The position numbers were made by a program, and so were the translations under genes. From contig CAVOJU010000034.1 in assembly GCA_963696315.1 (NCBI GenBank), positions 1 to 64,000 of the forward strand: 64,000 bases of DNA. Reading direction: 5' to 3'. The notes beneath the pieces were generated by a model. It did no database searches, was not told where the DNA came from, and worked only from the letters and a program-made list of their open reading frames with translations. Source of the stretch: CAWKEY01 sp963696315 (GTDB lineage Bacteria > Pseudomonadota > Gammaproteobacteria > Methylococcales > Methylomonadaceae). Positions within the stretch are counted from its first letter, which is position 1, and every line of letters begins with the position of its first letter. Shown here piece by piece: positions 20,716 through 29,441 of the stretch.

Positions 20716-21030
20716 TTATTTAACAATCAGGCTGTTGTTCACCATTTTTACGCCTTTTACAGTTCTTGCCACTTCTGCCGCCCGGGTAGCCGCGCTTTCG
20801 GAATCGACAAAACCGCTTAACTGCACAACGCCCTTGAAGGTTTTAACATTGATTTGTAACGTTTTCAGCCGTGGATCCATCAAGATGCTGGATTTTACTT
20901 TCGTAGTGATCGACGAATCATCAAGATACTCACCGGTGCTTTCATAGGTGCGGCCACCGGCACATCCGGTAAGCGCAGCCATTAACAATAGTCCGATTAC
21001 AAAACGCGTTAACCCCGATACTATTTTCAT
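20716..21030 (-). CDS. BON-domain lipoprotein
   Basis: A 104-residue envelope lipoprotein. The signal peptide ends in the lipobox LTGC with the lipidated Cys at residue 23. It is followed by one BON domain (DDSSITTKVKSSILMDPRLK, then VVQLSGFVDSESAATRAAEV, then VNNSLIVK), similar to OsmY/DolP-type proteins that bind phospholipid and act in envelope stress. Single-BON forms of this size are common. Confidence 0.88.
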   Translation of the reverse strand: MKIVSGLTRFVIGLLLMAALTGCAGGRTYESTGEYLDDSSITTKVKSSILMDPRLKTLQINVKTFKGVVQLSGFVDSESAATRAAEVARTVKGVKMVNNSLIVK

Positions 21031-21465
21031 AATTTATACCTCGTAATAACTCAAACAAGCGAACGATGGACAAAAAGGCTAATGCAACTCAGTCCCTGCT
21101 CAAAAACAGCCGCTCTTGTCCAGGTTTTGTTTCTCAACACAGCAGAGCGCAAGACGGCGCTTTATACTGCGCTGATCTTTTGCCCCATGGTGCCGCGCAT
21201 TGAACGGACTTGCAACATTTTCAAACAGTTTCTTGACGCCTTTTCGCTGCAAAAAACTCAACTAAATCATACAACAATATCGCATAGTTGTAATTTACTT
21301 CATTTTGCGACAACCCTGGCTGGCTACTTGAACAGTATTTCTTGCGGCCAGCTGAGCCGGAGCCTGGAAATCCTTCAGAAATCTGCGGCATCTCCCGTGC
21401 TGCCAGGAAGGCAATGCGCCCGGCCCGGACTGCGCTATAAAACTCCAGCAGCGAGAGGATACTTT
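21031..21465. other. Gene-free region between BON lipoprotein and lnt
   Basis: Only short plus-strand frames without known motifs, including a 45-codon frame from ATG 21066 and a longer one with no recognisable content. It should contain the promoter of the minus-strand lipoprotein gene near 21031-21100. I see no clear terminator or repeat. Confidence 0.4.
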
Positions 21466-23136
21466 TTAAAGTGACTGCTCGCCGCGCCGCCCGGCGGCGC
21501 GTCCCATCAGCAGCAAGGCCGCTAGCGTTGTCCACAGCAAAATAGGCACCAGCCAGAACCATTGCTGGTAAAAAGTGGCAGGCGGATTCTTCAAATACGG
21601 TACTTCATAAATGCCGGCCCAGGACTGATGGATAGGCGAGCGTTCCAGGATTTCACCCGATGCCAGCGACACGGTGGAAATGCCGGTGTTGGTCACTCTG
21701 AGCACGGGGCGGCGAAATTCCACGCCGCGCGCCAGTGTCATGTACATGTGCTGATAAGGCTCCTGCCAGGAACCATACCAGGAGTCATTGGTTGCATTGA
21801 CAATAAACTGGGCTCCGAGGTTCGCCAGCGCGCGAGAGAATGCCGGGAATAAACTTTCATAGCAGATTTGCGGCCCCATTTTATAGCCATTCCAGTTCAT
21901 CAGGGCGGTAGGGCCTGCACCACGGGCAAAATGTCCGGTCGGCGGCAGCCAGTGTCGTATCTCGGGGAAAAATTGCTCACCGGGGATATATTCGCCGAAG
22001 GCGAGCAGAATGGTTTTGCTGTAATGCGGCGGCACGATGTCGCCGTTTTTATCGAGCACAAACAGCGAATTGGTAATCAGCCGCGATGCGGCATCCACGC
22101 TATAAGCGCCGGTAATCAGCGCCAGCTGGTTAGCGCGCAGAAATTGGCTTAACGCCTGAGGGTACTCCGCCTCTTTAAATTGCTCACCCAACAGCGCCGG
22201 AAACGCGGTCTCGGGCCACATGACAAAATCGACGCCGGTCTGCGCCTTCTGGAGGGTCTGCTCGGTCAGGGCAGTGTATTGGCGGAATATCTCCTTGCCG
22301 TAACCCTGGCCCAGCTCGGCAGCCAGTTTCTCGGAATTGCCGATGTTGGCCTGCACCAGCAGGGTTTTAAACGAAGCATCAGGCGTCGGCAGCCTGTTTT
22401 TAAGCCACAGGCCGCCCGCATTTAACAGCACAAAACCCCAGACCACCGCCATCAATAGTATTTTCCCGGCCGTTTGTTTGCGTTTTTGCCAGGCATAATA
22501 CAGCGGCAGGTTACAAAGCAGGGTCGCCGCGCTCAAACCGCTAAAGCCGATCACCTCCGCCCAGTGATAGACAGGCACACCGGCGCCATACCAGGTATAG
22601 CCGAAGTTCCAGTCAAACAAGGTGAAGGAATAGGCTTCGCATAGTGTGGTAATGAGCGCCATCAAGCCCAGCGACAGCCGCTCCGGCCACTGCCATTTGC
22701 GCTGCCCCCAAAACCAGAGCACACCGGCCAAGGGCACAAACAGATGCGCGATCAGGGCATAGACCAGCATGCCGATGACCGCCAGCGGCCAGTCCAGATG
22801 CGCAAATTCATGCAGCAGATAAGTCATCCAGTTAAAGCCAATCAGCGTAAACACGAATGAGGTGATCAATCCGCCCAGCAAAACATCTTTTAGCCGGGTT
22901 TGCCGGCTCCAGAACAGCCACAGCGGCACAAAACAAAACAGCGATGCCCAGGGCGGAAAGGGGATATAACTGGTGCCGATTAAGACACCCGATAAAAGCG
23001 GCAGTAGCCAGGGGCTGGATTTGCTGTCTGAAAACGTATTCATCATGGGCTTTATGGAAGCGAATGCGGTCGATAGCGGCAGATTATCCAGTAAAGCAGG
23101 GCGATAATCTAAGAACTTTTTAATGTCCGTGGCCAT
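21466..23136 (-). CDS. lnt: Apolipoprotein N-acyltransferase
   Basis: Lnt adds the third acyl chain to lipoproteins in the inner membrane. The N-terminal half has about six to seven membrane helices and the C-terminal half a nitrilase-like domain. The catalytic triad regions are visible: Glu in VMWPETAFPAL, Lys in YSKTILLAFGEYIPGE and Cys in QICYESLFPAF. A final helix (FWLVPILLWTTLAALLLM) precedes the end. The frame is open from 23136, but the family usually begins near MMNTFSDSKSSPW, so the true start may be close to 23046. Confidence 0.9.
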   Translation of the reverse strand: MATDIKKFLDYRPALLDNLPLSTAFASIKPMMNTFSDSKSSPWLLPLLSGVLIGTSYIPFPPWASLFCFVPLWLFWSRQTRLKDVLLGGLITSFVFTLIGFNWMTYLLHEFAHLDWPLAVIGMLVYALIAHLFVPLAGVLWFWGQRKWQWPERLSLGLMALITTLCEAYSFTLFDWNFGYTWYGAGVPVYHWAEVIGFSGLSAATLLCNLPLYYAWQKRKQTAGKILLMAVVWGFVLLNAGGLWLKNRLPTPDASFKTLLVQANIGNSEKLAAELGQGYGKEIFRQYTALTEQTLQKAQTGVDFVMWPETAFPALLGEQFKEAEYPQALSQFLRANQLALITGAYSVDAASRLITNSLFVLDKNGDIVPPHYSKTILLAFGEYIPGEQFFPEIRHWLPPTGHFARGAGPTALMNWNGYKMGPQICYESLFPAFSRALANLGAQFIVNATNDSWYGSWQEPYQHMYMTLARGVEFRRPVLRVTNTGISTVSLASGEILERSPIHQSWAGIYEVPYLKNPPATFYQQWFWLVPILLWTTLAALLLMGRAAGRRGEQSL

Positions 23137-23241
23137 AACGACAAGGATTAAGCGATGTGCCTGTCCATCGAATAGCAGTCAGACGCTTGGCCTCGGCTTA
23201 TAGTAAAATAAAAACCTATTCAACCACCCTGACGCCAGCCC

Positions 23242-24261
23242 ATGAATCTTTATCCCTTGTTCCGCCCGCTGCTATTCGCCCTCGATCCTGAAACCGCTCA
23301 CGACGTGACCCTGAAAATGCTCGGCGCGGCCTACAGCTCCGGTTTATCAAGACTGCTGTATCCAGCTGTTGCCGATAAGCCGGTCAAGGTGATGGGGCTG
23401 GAATTTAAAAATCCGGTCGGCCTTGCCGCAGGGCTGGATAAAAACGGCGATCATATCAAGGCAATGGCGGCCCTTGGATTTGGCTTTGTTGAAATCGGCA
23501 CCGTCACCCCGCGTCCGCAGCCTGGCAATCCAAAACCACGCCTGTTCCGGCTGCCCGAACACCAGGCCATTATCAATCGCATGGGCTTTAATAATCTGGG
23601 CGTGGAGCATTTGCTGGCGCAGGTCAAGCACAGCGCCTACACCGGCATTCTGGGCATTAACATTGGCAAGAATTTCGACACGCCGATTGAGCATGCCGCC
23701 GAGGATTACCTGATCGGTTTGCGCAAGGCTTATGCGGCTGCCAGTTACATTGCCATCAACATCTCCTCGCCGAACACCAGGAATCTTCGCCAGCTGCAGC
23801 AAGGCGATGAAATCAAGCGCCTGATGGAAGTGTTGAAAGCAGAACAGCTTAAATTGCAGCAGGAGCACGGCAAATACGTGCCGCTGGTGGTGAAAATCGC
23901 TCCGGATCTGACGACCGATGAAATCAGCCATATTGCCCGGCTGTTGCTGGAATTCGAGATTGACGGCGTCATCGCCACCAATACCACCATTGCCCGCGAT
24001 CGCATCGCCGGCCACCCGCTGGCCCATGAAACCGGCGGCTTGAGCGGCGCGCCGCTTAAGGATCAAGCCACCGCAGTCGTGCGTGTCCTGGCCTCAGAAT
24101 TAAACGGCAAGATTCCGGTTATAGCCGCCGGCGGCATATTAAGCGCGGAAGATGCCGAGGAAAAACTCAAGGCGGGCGCGAGTCTGCTGCAGATTTACAG
24201 CGGGCTTATTTATAGAGGGCCGCAATTGATAAGCGATATCATGCAGCGCCTGACTGCCTGA
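23242..24261 (+). CDS. pyrD: Dihydroorotate dehydrogenase, class 2 (quinone)
   Basis: Membrane-associated flavoenzyme that oxidises dihydroorotate with quinone in pyrimidine synthesis. The N-terminal membrane-binding helices (MNLYPLFRPLLFALDPETAH) mark class 2. FMN and substrate motifs are clear: GLAAGLDKNGDHIK, NRMGFNNLG, LGINIGKNFDT, the catalytic Ser in INISSPNTRNL, VVKIAPDLT, GVIATNTT and AAGGILSAEDAEEKL. 339 residues, as expected. The remaining pyrimidine genes in this window are at 44588-47410. Confidence 0.95.
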   Translation: MNLYPLFRPLLFALDPETAHDVTLKMLGAAYSSGLSRLLYPAVADKPVKVMGLEFKNPVGLAAGLDKNGDHIKAMAALGFGFVEIGTVTPRPQPGNPKPRLFRLPEHQAIINRMGFNNLGVEHLLAQVKHSAYTGILGINIGKNFDTPIEHAAEDYLIGLRKAYAAASYIAINISSPNTRNLRQLQQGDEIKRLMEVLKAEQLKLQQEHGKYVPLVVKIAPDLTTDEISHIARLLLEFEIDGVIATNTTIARDRIAGHPLAHETGGLSGAPLKDQATAVVRVLASELNGKIPVIAAGGILSAEDAEEKLKAGASLLQIYSGLIYRGPQLISDIMQRLTA

Positions 24262-24266
24262 AGGTG

Positions 24267-24863
24267 TTATTCCGCTTGCTGTTGTTCCTGCAAAAACGCG
24301 CGCACATCATCGTTTTCAACGCGCGCGTAAATGTCTTCCACGGCTATCGTTAAGCCGATAGCCTCGAAAGTCACTTCATCGCCCATGAAATAATGATTGG
24401 AAACCCAGCCTTCGTGTCTTCGGCACACTTCGACATCAACAAAGTCCTGCTCAATCAGCACATACTCTTGCAGACTGGGAATGCTTTGATAGGCCCTGCG
24501 CTTGGTGACTTCATCCATGCGCCGGGTCGATTGTGACAACACTTCCACAATAATCACCGGCGCTTCGGTGTAGTAATCGTGCGGATTAGTCTCATTACAC
24601 ACCACCACCGCATCCGGGTAAAAAAACTTGCTTCCGGCTTTGATTTTGATATTGGTGGCAAAAGGTTCGCAAGTATCGTTTATTAGAAAGTTTCGAAGCT
24701 CACCGAAAATATTACCCGCAATTCGCTCATGATTCCTGCTCGCACCCGCCATGGCAAACACATGCCCATCGATGTACTCATGCTTGATTTCGCTAATTAA
24801 CTCGCCTTGCAGATACTCAGCTTCACTGATCCGGTCATTTTTTATCTGAACATTGGGTAACAT
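24267..24863 (-). CDS. Uma2-family (DUF820) endonuclease-like protein
   Basis: PD-(D/E)XK-fold protein of the Uma2 group. Signature parts: EIKHEYIDGHVFAMAGAS at the N-terminus, FYPDAVVVCNE with the catalytic Asp, and APVIIVEVLSQSTRR with the catalytic Glu. I chose ATG 24863 because GGAG lies just upstream. Such genes are widespread, often in many copies, and their biological role is unclear. The gene is convergent with pyrD, only five bases apart. Confidence 0.85.
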   Translation of the reverse strand: MLPNVQIKNDRISEAEYLQGELISEIKHEYIDGHVFAMAGASRNHERIAGNIFGELRNFLINDTCEPFATNIKIKAGSKFFYPDAVVVCNETNPHDYYTEAPVIIVEVLSQSTRRMDEVTKRRAYQSIPSLQEYVLIEQDFVDVEVCRRHEGWVSNHYFMGDEVTFEAIGLTIAVEDIYARVENDDVRAFLQEQQQAE

Positions 24864-24907
24864 GCTGCTATCTCCTGCTATTACCGTGAAAATCATGACT
24901 AACATTC

Positions 24908-24978
24908 GTGGGAGCGACGCCTACGTCGCGACTAACGCTTAGCTGGCCTTTAAATCGCGACGAGGGCGTCGCTCCCAC
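24908..24978. repeat. REP-like palindromic repeat, copy 2
   Basis: Arms of 24 bases (GTGGGAGCGACGCC... and ...GGGCGTCGCTCCCAC, with TCGCGA inner edges) surround a 23-base spacer. Same unit as at 9795-9858. It lies between the Uma2 gene and pmbA, where it could form a strong hairpin downstream of pmbA. Confidence 0.78.
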
Positions 24979-24993
24979 AACAGGCTTTGACAA

Positions 24994-26325
24994 TCACTCC
25001 CCGGCAATCGACATGCGCTCCAGCAAAATCGAACCCGTGCGGATATTGCCGCGATAATCGACATCATTGCCCACGGCCACAATGCTTTTGAACATCGTCT
25101 TCAGATTACCGGCAATGGTGATTTCCTCCACCGGATATTGAATTTCGCCATTTTCCACCCAGAATCCGGCTGCGCCGCGCGAATAATCGCCGGTCACCAT
25201 ATTCACACCCTGGCCCATCAATTCGGTGACCAGCAAGCCGGTATGCAGTAGTTTTAACAGGCCCTGATCATCATGCTCGCCGGGTTCTATGGTTAAATTA
25301 TGCACGCCGCCGGCGTTGCCCGTGCTGTGCATGCCCAGTTTGCGGGCGGAATACGTGCTTAACACATAGCCGCGCAAAATGCCGTCGCTGACAATATCGC
25401 GCGTTTGCGTGGCCACGCCTTCACCGTCATAGGCGGCACTGCCCAAGGCGCCTTTTAAATACGGCTGCTCGTGAAGTTGGATAAACTCGGGGAAGATTTG
25501 CGTATCGAGCGCATCCAGCAAAAACGATGACTTACGGTACAGGTTGCCGCCGCTGATCGCGCCGATAAACGAACCCAGCAATCCTGAAGCCACTTCCGGC
25601 GCATACAGCACCGGGCACTGCCGTGTGCTTAAACTGCGGCCCTGCAAACGTCTTAGCGTTCGCTCCGCGGCTTTTCTGCCGACTTGTGCCGCCGGTTCCA
25701 GATTTTGGGCGTTTCTGTCCACCGTGTACCAGTAATCGCGCTGCATACTGTCGCCGCGCTGCCCCAACACCGAACAGCTCAAGGAATGGCGCGTAGATGC
25801 ATAGCCCTGCAGAAAACCCAGGGTATTGCCCAGCACCCGGATGCCCTGATGGGTATTGACCGACGCGCCTTCGGAATTGCTGATGTCGGCATGATACGAG
25901 CGCGCGGCATCTTCGCATTCAATAGCCAGCGCAATGGCCTCATCGGCGCGCAGATGCCAGGGATGATTCAGCTCCAGATCAGGAAATTCGGTCGCCAGCA
26001 ATGCTTTTTCCGGCAAACCGGCATAGGCGTCCTCGCTGGTATAGCGGGCGATACTGCAGGCCGCGCCAACGGTTTCCTTGATCGATGCGGGCGATAAATC
26101 CGTGGTGCTGGCAGAACCCTTGCGCTGGCCAAAATACACCGTTACGCCCAGGCCCTGATCGCAATGGTGCTCGATGGTTTCCACCTCGCCCAGGCGGGCC
26201 GTTACCGACAAGCCGTTTTCCTGGCTCAAACCGGCTTCAGCGGCCGTCGCGCCCTGTTTTGTCGCCTCGTCCAGCAAGGATTGCACGATTGTTTTTAAAT
26301 GATTGATCTGATCTTGGTTTTGCAA
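24994..26325 (-). CDS. pmbA: Metalloprotease PmbA/TldE family
   Basis: PmbA (TldE) works with TldD to mature peptides such as microcins and to degrade unfolded peptides. 443 residues with the usual parts: AAEAGLSQENGLSVTARLGE near the N-terminus, GLGVTVYFGQRKGSASTTDL, the middle VLYAPEVASGLLGSFIGAIS, and the C-terminal YVLSTYSARKLGMHSTGNAG and GAAGFWVENGEIQYPVEEIT. TldE lacks the zinc-binding HEXXH of TldD, and I see none here either. tldD is not in the window. Confidence 0.93.
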   Translation of the reverse strand: MQNQDQINHLKTIVQSLLDEATKQGATAAEAGLSQENGLSVTARLGEVETIEHHCDQGLGVTVYFGQRKGSASTTDLSPASIKETVGAACSIARYTSEDAYAGLPEKALLATEFPDLELNHPWHLRADEAIALAIECEDAARSYHADISNSEGASVNTHQGIRVLGNTLGFLQGYASTRHSLSCSVLGQRGDSMQRDYWYTVDRNAQNLEPAAQVGRKAAERTLRRLQGRSLSTRQCPVLYAPEVASGLLGSFIGAISGGNLYRKSSFLLDALDTQIFPEFIQLHEQPYLKGALGSAAYDGEGVATQTRDIVSDGILRGYVLSTYSARKLGMHSTGNAGGVHNLTIEPGEHDDQGLLKLLHTGLLVTELMGQGVNMVTGDYSRGAAGFWVENGEIQYPVEEITIAGNLKTMFKSIVAVGNDVDYRGNIRTGSILLERMSIAGE

Positions 26326-26470
26326 TGTAGGGTCTCTGTTAAATTAATTTGGTCACTATTCAGGACATGATTGTACTGTCATTTCGACCATCGGGAGAAA
26401 TCTTAAGTGCAGGAGAAAGGCTACAGGCTTCAAGATTCCTTGTTCTGCTCGGAAGAATCGAAGGAGGCAA

Positions 26471-26497
26471 AATCAATCGAGTCTGACCCCTTTGATT
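26471..26497. repeat. RAYT-associated REP repeat, copy A
   Basis: AATCAATCGAGTCTGACC followed by CCTTTGATT. The same 27-base word, in one or other orientation, is found at 28175, 28953 and 30293, bracketing a RAYT transposase gene. Confidence 0.75.
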
Positions 26498-26578
26498 CTT
26501 CGCGTTAGCGGCTTCGTCCAACATGGCACTCAACCGGAGCGCGATTATTAAAACCAATGACTTTTGTAGAGAATCAAT

Positions 26579-26800
26579 GTGAGCTTTAAATTTTTCATCA
26601 GCCTTTTACTACTTGTTTTGCCCATTCAAGCGGATGAGAAACGAATCTACCAGCCGGATTCCCTTGGCAATATCCAATAGGGTAAACCATCGTACACCTT
26701 TCAAAAGGACGGTCGGATAATTGAGACTGACCCGATAGGCAACAAGCAGTATCACAAGCAGCAATATCAAATCAAAGGTGATAAGATTTTTTCAAAGTGA
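26579..26800 (+). pseudogene. Small secreted repeat protein, interrupted by one nonsense codon
   Basis: The GTG-started frame encodes a signal peptide (VSFKFFISLLLLVLPIQA) followed by two similar units of about 24 residues: RIYQPDSLGNIQ.GKPSYTF and RIIETDPIGNKQYHKQQYQI. Codon 34 (26678-26680) is TAG where the second unit has Tyr, so a TAT-to-TAG change is the simplest explanation. Beyond it the frame is open to TGA 26798. I have seen tandem modules of this style in small periplasmic proteins but cannot name the family or its function. Confidence 0.55.
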
Positions 26801-27124
26801 TTTAAAAGGAAGTATCAATATCGCGAACCCCAGTTTATGAACGAGTAATTTTATGAGTATTCGGGCCTTGATGTCACGGGCTATTTTGTGCTGCATTGAG
26901 CTTCTGTATTTTTTATTGGGTGGTAGTTTGGCTCTGGCGGTTACTGTCCGGCCTAACAAGCCGGTCAATGGGACGCGCGGCCCGTAGGCGATTAATTAAA
27001 GCCTTGTAGCAAATTAATATACGACTATTAATTAATCATAAATTAGTACGACATAGCGGCCGGATTATTGGACAAGTAATGTAGTATATATTAGGTTGGA
27101 CAAAAGCTGTCAAGCCGATACCGC
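26801..27124. other. Degenerate region without an assignable gene
   Basis: A 45-codon frame from ATG 26853 is hydrophobic and ends near 26987. It has no known motif. The rest is A/T-rich. Confidence 0.35.
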
Positions 27125-27627
27125 TTGAATTATTTTTTCACCGTAAACCCCATAGTGCGTTATGATCAAACAAATCTACTTAAGCGACCGAATCTGAAGA
27201 CCGATCTTGAGCCAGCCATTCTACGGTCGAAGCTCGAGTCCGAAGGCTGGACGGTATGGATGGAACCGGAAAATTCACATCGTCAAAGACTAACGGCGAT
27301 GAGTATTGCCCAGTAAATTACGGCTTCTAAGTGCGTACTGGCTGTTGTGGTCTCATAACTCAGTGCAGAACGAATCTGGGTCCAAGGACCAATCTGAACA
27401 GTTAGCGTCAATTGAAAATTCTCGTGCAGGTACTAATAGATGGAGGTAACCATGACCGATTTGGTTCGGGCAACCGTACAGTGAAGGCTCTCAGATTTAT
27501 TTCACTGGAATCTGAAGGCTGCGCGATTCAAGTCTTGACGAATTACGAGATTCAATAGGCTCGATTTCGGCCCATGCGGAGAAGCAACTGAACGAGGAAG
27601 TGACACGAAAAGCCAAAGAGGCCTAAA
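27125..27627 (+). pseudogene. Ruined TIR-domain gene
   Basis: Fragments in different frames line up in the order of a TIR domain: ILRSKLESEGWTVWMEPEN (27125-27316 frame), then ITASKCVLAV, then LWSHNSVQNE in a shifted frame, then KILVQVLIDGG near 27415-27450, and a C-terminal piece ELRDSIGSISAHAEKQLNEE ending near 27625. Bacterial TIR proteins commonly hydrolyse NAD+ in anti-phage systems. At least two frameshifts and a stop (after MSIAQ) make the gene non-functional as read. The assignment rests on motif order, not alignment. Confidence 0.5.
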
Positions 27628-27642
27628 CGTCACCAGATCGAG

Positions 27643-27951
27643 ATGCTTCAATCAAAAGTACGAAACACCGTTAGCGATCCAGCATCCAGCATGGTTCAGA
27701 GAATGCATAAGTGGCTTTCAGGCGATAACGTTATTGTGAATCGGAGTAGGTCAATTCAAAAAACGTATATTGGTTATGTAGGATTCAAGCCATTGGCGGG
27801 AACTCCGTTAGAGGAGGGTTTCATTGTTGAAGTTATTCCCGAATGGTCGAGGTAATTGCAGTATTCTAAAAAGACGAAAGATGAGCGGAAGGGATATATT
27901 GATAAGCATGCCGTTGAATTTGCGATGTTAGGTCAAATGGAGAAGCATTGA
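27643..27951 (+). pseudogene. Unknown protein remnant with in-frame stop, downstream of TIR remnant
   Basis: The frame from ATG 27643 (MLQSKVRNTVSDPASSMVQR ... FIVEVIPEWSR) ends with TAA at 27853, but the same frame continues as LQYSKKTKDERKGYIDKHAV to about 27951. One nonsense change could therefore have split a roughly 100-residue protein or domain. I do not recognise it. Its position right after the TIR remnant suggests it was part of the same protein or operon. Confidence 0.35.
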
Positions 27952-28123
27952 AATGAGTCTTGAGCTCGATGAGATGGAAAAATTCCCGTATGGATAAATT
28001 TTTCGATTCTCGGGCGATTGTTTAGTTGACGACTAAATCGGCGCTGGCGAGACGCAATAATGAGTGTGAGCAAGCCTAAATGCGCTCCAAGGGAGCTGCG
28101 GGGTGCAGCCGCTTGCAATCAGG

Positions 28124-28141
28124 TAGGGTACGCTGTGCGTA
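28124..28141. repeat. Short palindrome GGGTACGC/GCGTACC
   Basis: GGTACGC TGT GCGTACC forms a seven-base stem. It lies upstream of the RAYT block and may be another REP-like hairpin. Confidence 0.4.
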
Positions 28142-28174
28142 CCTTTTGGTGCCTAGTGTTGCAATCGTGATTAA

Positions 28175-28201
28175 AATCAAAGGGGTCAGACTCGATTGAT
28201 T
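28175..28201. repeat. RAYT-associated REP repeat, copy B
   Basis: AATCAAAGGGGTCAGACTC followed by GATTGATT, the reverse complement of copies A and C. It lies about 57 bases upstream of the RAYT start. Confidence 0.82.
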
Positions 28202-28257
28202 TTTGATTAAAAACCCTCTAAGCTTTCAGCTTGATACTTTCTCTCAGTCTTAAACAC

Positions 28258-28977
28258 ATGGCTCGCCTCCCTAGAATGGTCATTCCCGGCCAACCGCAAC
28301 ATATCATCGTTCGCGGTAACAATCGTTCCGAGATTTTCTGCTGCGAAGCGGATTACCGTTTTTATCTGGAAAAGCTCCTGGCAGCCAGCAAAAAACATGA
28401 CTGCCAGGTGCATGCCTATGTGCTGATGACCAATCATGTCCATTTGCTGATGACACCTTTTTCCGAAACCGGCCTGAGCAAATCGCTGCAAATGCTGGGG
28501 CGTTATTATGTGCAATACTTCAATTTCTGTTATCGGCGCACCGGTACGCTTTGGGAAGGCCGTTATAAGGCGACACTGATCGACAGCGAATCGTACTTGC
28601 TGGCCTGCATGCGCTATATTGAACTAAATCCGGTGCGTGCCGGCATGGTGACCGATCCGGGCGAGTATCCGTGGTCGAGTTATCGTTTTAATGCGTTGGG
28701 ACAAACTGATGAGTTAGTTACCCCTCATTTTGAATTTCAGCGTTTGGGGGCTGACGACAATACGCGTCAGGCAGCTTATAGAGCGCTGTTCAATCAGTCG
28801 ATTTCTGAAGCCCAGATAAACGAGATCAGGGATGCGACAAACAAGGCATGGGTATTGGGTGACAGCCCCTTCAAGGAACGCATTCAAATACAGCTGGGGC
28901 GGCGCGTAGAGCCCGCTGCCAAAGGCGGCGACAGGAAGTCAGCTCATTTTAAAATCAATCGAGTCCGACCCCTTTGA
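28258..28977 (+). CDS. rayT: REP-associated tyrosine transposase (RAYT), intact
   Basis: Y1/HUH single-strand transposase related to the IS200/IS605 enzymes, thought to move REP hairpins. The HUH motif is in TNHVHLLMTP and the catalytic Tyr is probably in CMRYIELNPVRAGM. The N-terminus MARLPRMVIPGQPQHIIVRG is typical, as is WSSYRFNALG. I start at ATG 28258. The last codons (INRVRPL) are encoded by REP copy C itself, and inverted copy B lies just upstream, so gene and repeats form one unit. Confidence 0.92.
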   Translation: MARLPRMVIPGQPQHIIVRGNNRSEIFCCEADYRFYLEKLLAASKKHDCQVHAYVLMTNHVHLLMTPFSETGLSKSLQMLGRYYVQYFNFCYRRTGTLWEGRYKATLIDSESYLLACMRYIELNPVRAGMVTDPGEYPWSSYRFNALGQTDELVTPHFEFQRLGADDNTRQAAYRALFNQSISEAQINEIRDATNKAWVLGDSPFKERIQIQLGRRVEPAAKGGDRKSAHFKINRVRPL

Positions 28978-28979
28978 TT
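28953..28979. repeat. RAYT-associated REP repeat, copy C (overlaps gene end)
   Basis: AATCAATCGAGTCCGACC followed by CCTTTGATT, inverted relative to copy B. It supplies the last codons and stop of the RAYT gene. Confidence 0.82.
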
Positions 28980-29025
28980 TTTGATTTGTAAATCAACCAA
29001 TCTTTAACGTAACAAGGATCACTCG

Positions 29026-29382
29026 ATGAAAATGTTAGTTTTCTCAATCACTCTCGGTGCCATTTTGCTGTATTTTTTGAATACTGCCATTTTAAAGACG
29101 CCTGTACTTGATTTTGAATGGTCTTTGCATGCAAGCATCCGATTTTTTACCGGCTTTTTCATCTTAGGCGTTATTTGTTTTTATGCCAAGGCGATTTCGT
29201 TTAAAAAAGCCATTTATATAACTGCTGTAGTGGTTTTAGCTGATTATATCTATGATCACTACACACAATCGTACAGACTACAATTAGAAATTATCTTGCA
29301 CGGCATTTATATGATCGTTTGGGGCGCAATTGTGGGGTATCTGACCGCCAAATATATCAAACAACGATATAGGCATCTTTAA
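29026..29382 (+). CDS. Small four-helix membrane protein, unknown function
   Basis: 118 residues with about four membrane helices (MLVFSITLGAILLYFLNTAI, IRFFTGFFILGVICFYA, IYITAVVVLADYIYD, IILHGIYMIVWGAIVGYLTA). AAGGA lies ten bases upstream of ATG 29026. I do not recognise the family. The next gene, 59 bases on, also encodes a membrane-anchored protein. Both lie between REP copies C and D, so they may function together. Confidence 0.65.
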   Translation: MKMLVFSITLGAILLYFLNTAILKTPVLDFEWSLHASIRFFTGFFILGVICFYAKAISFKKAIYITAVVVLADYIYDHYTQSYRLQLEIILHGIYMIVWGAIVGYLTAKYIKQRYRHL

Positions 29383-29441
29383 TGAATTAATACTTTTACC
29401 AAACTCTCTCATCATTTGTAGTGTGTAACTTTTTGTAAAAA

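Noticed and set aside
23347..24066. 239-residue minus-strand ORF opposite pyrD
   Set aside because: It is the antisense shadow of a clearly coding gene and has no family features.
26940..27000. Sequence like an integron attC site (GGCCTAACAAGCCGGTCAA...)
   Set aside because: The left part resembles attC, but I found no complementary right arm with a GTTAGGC-type core, and no cassette array or integrase.
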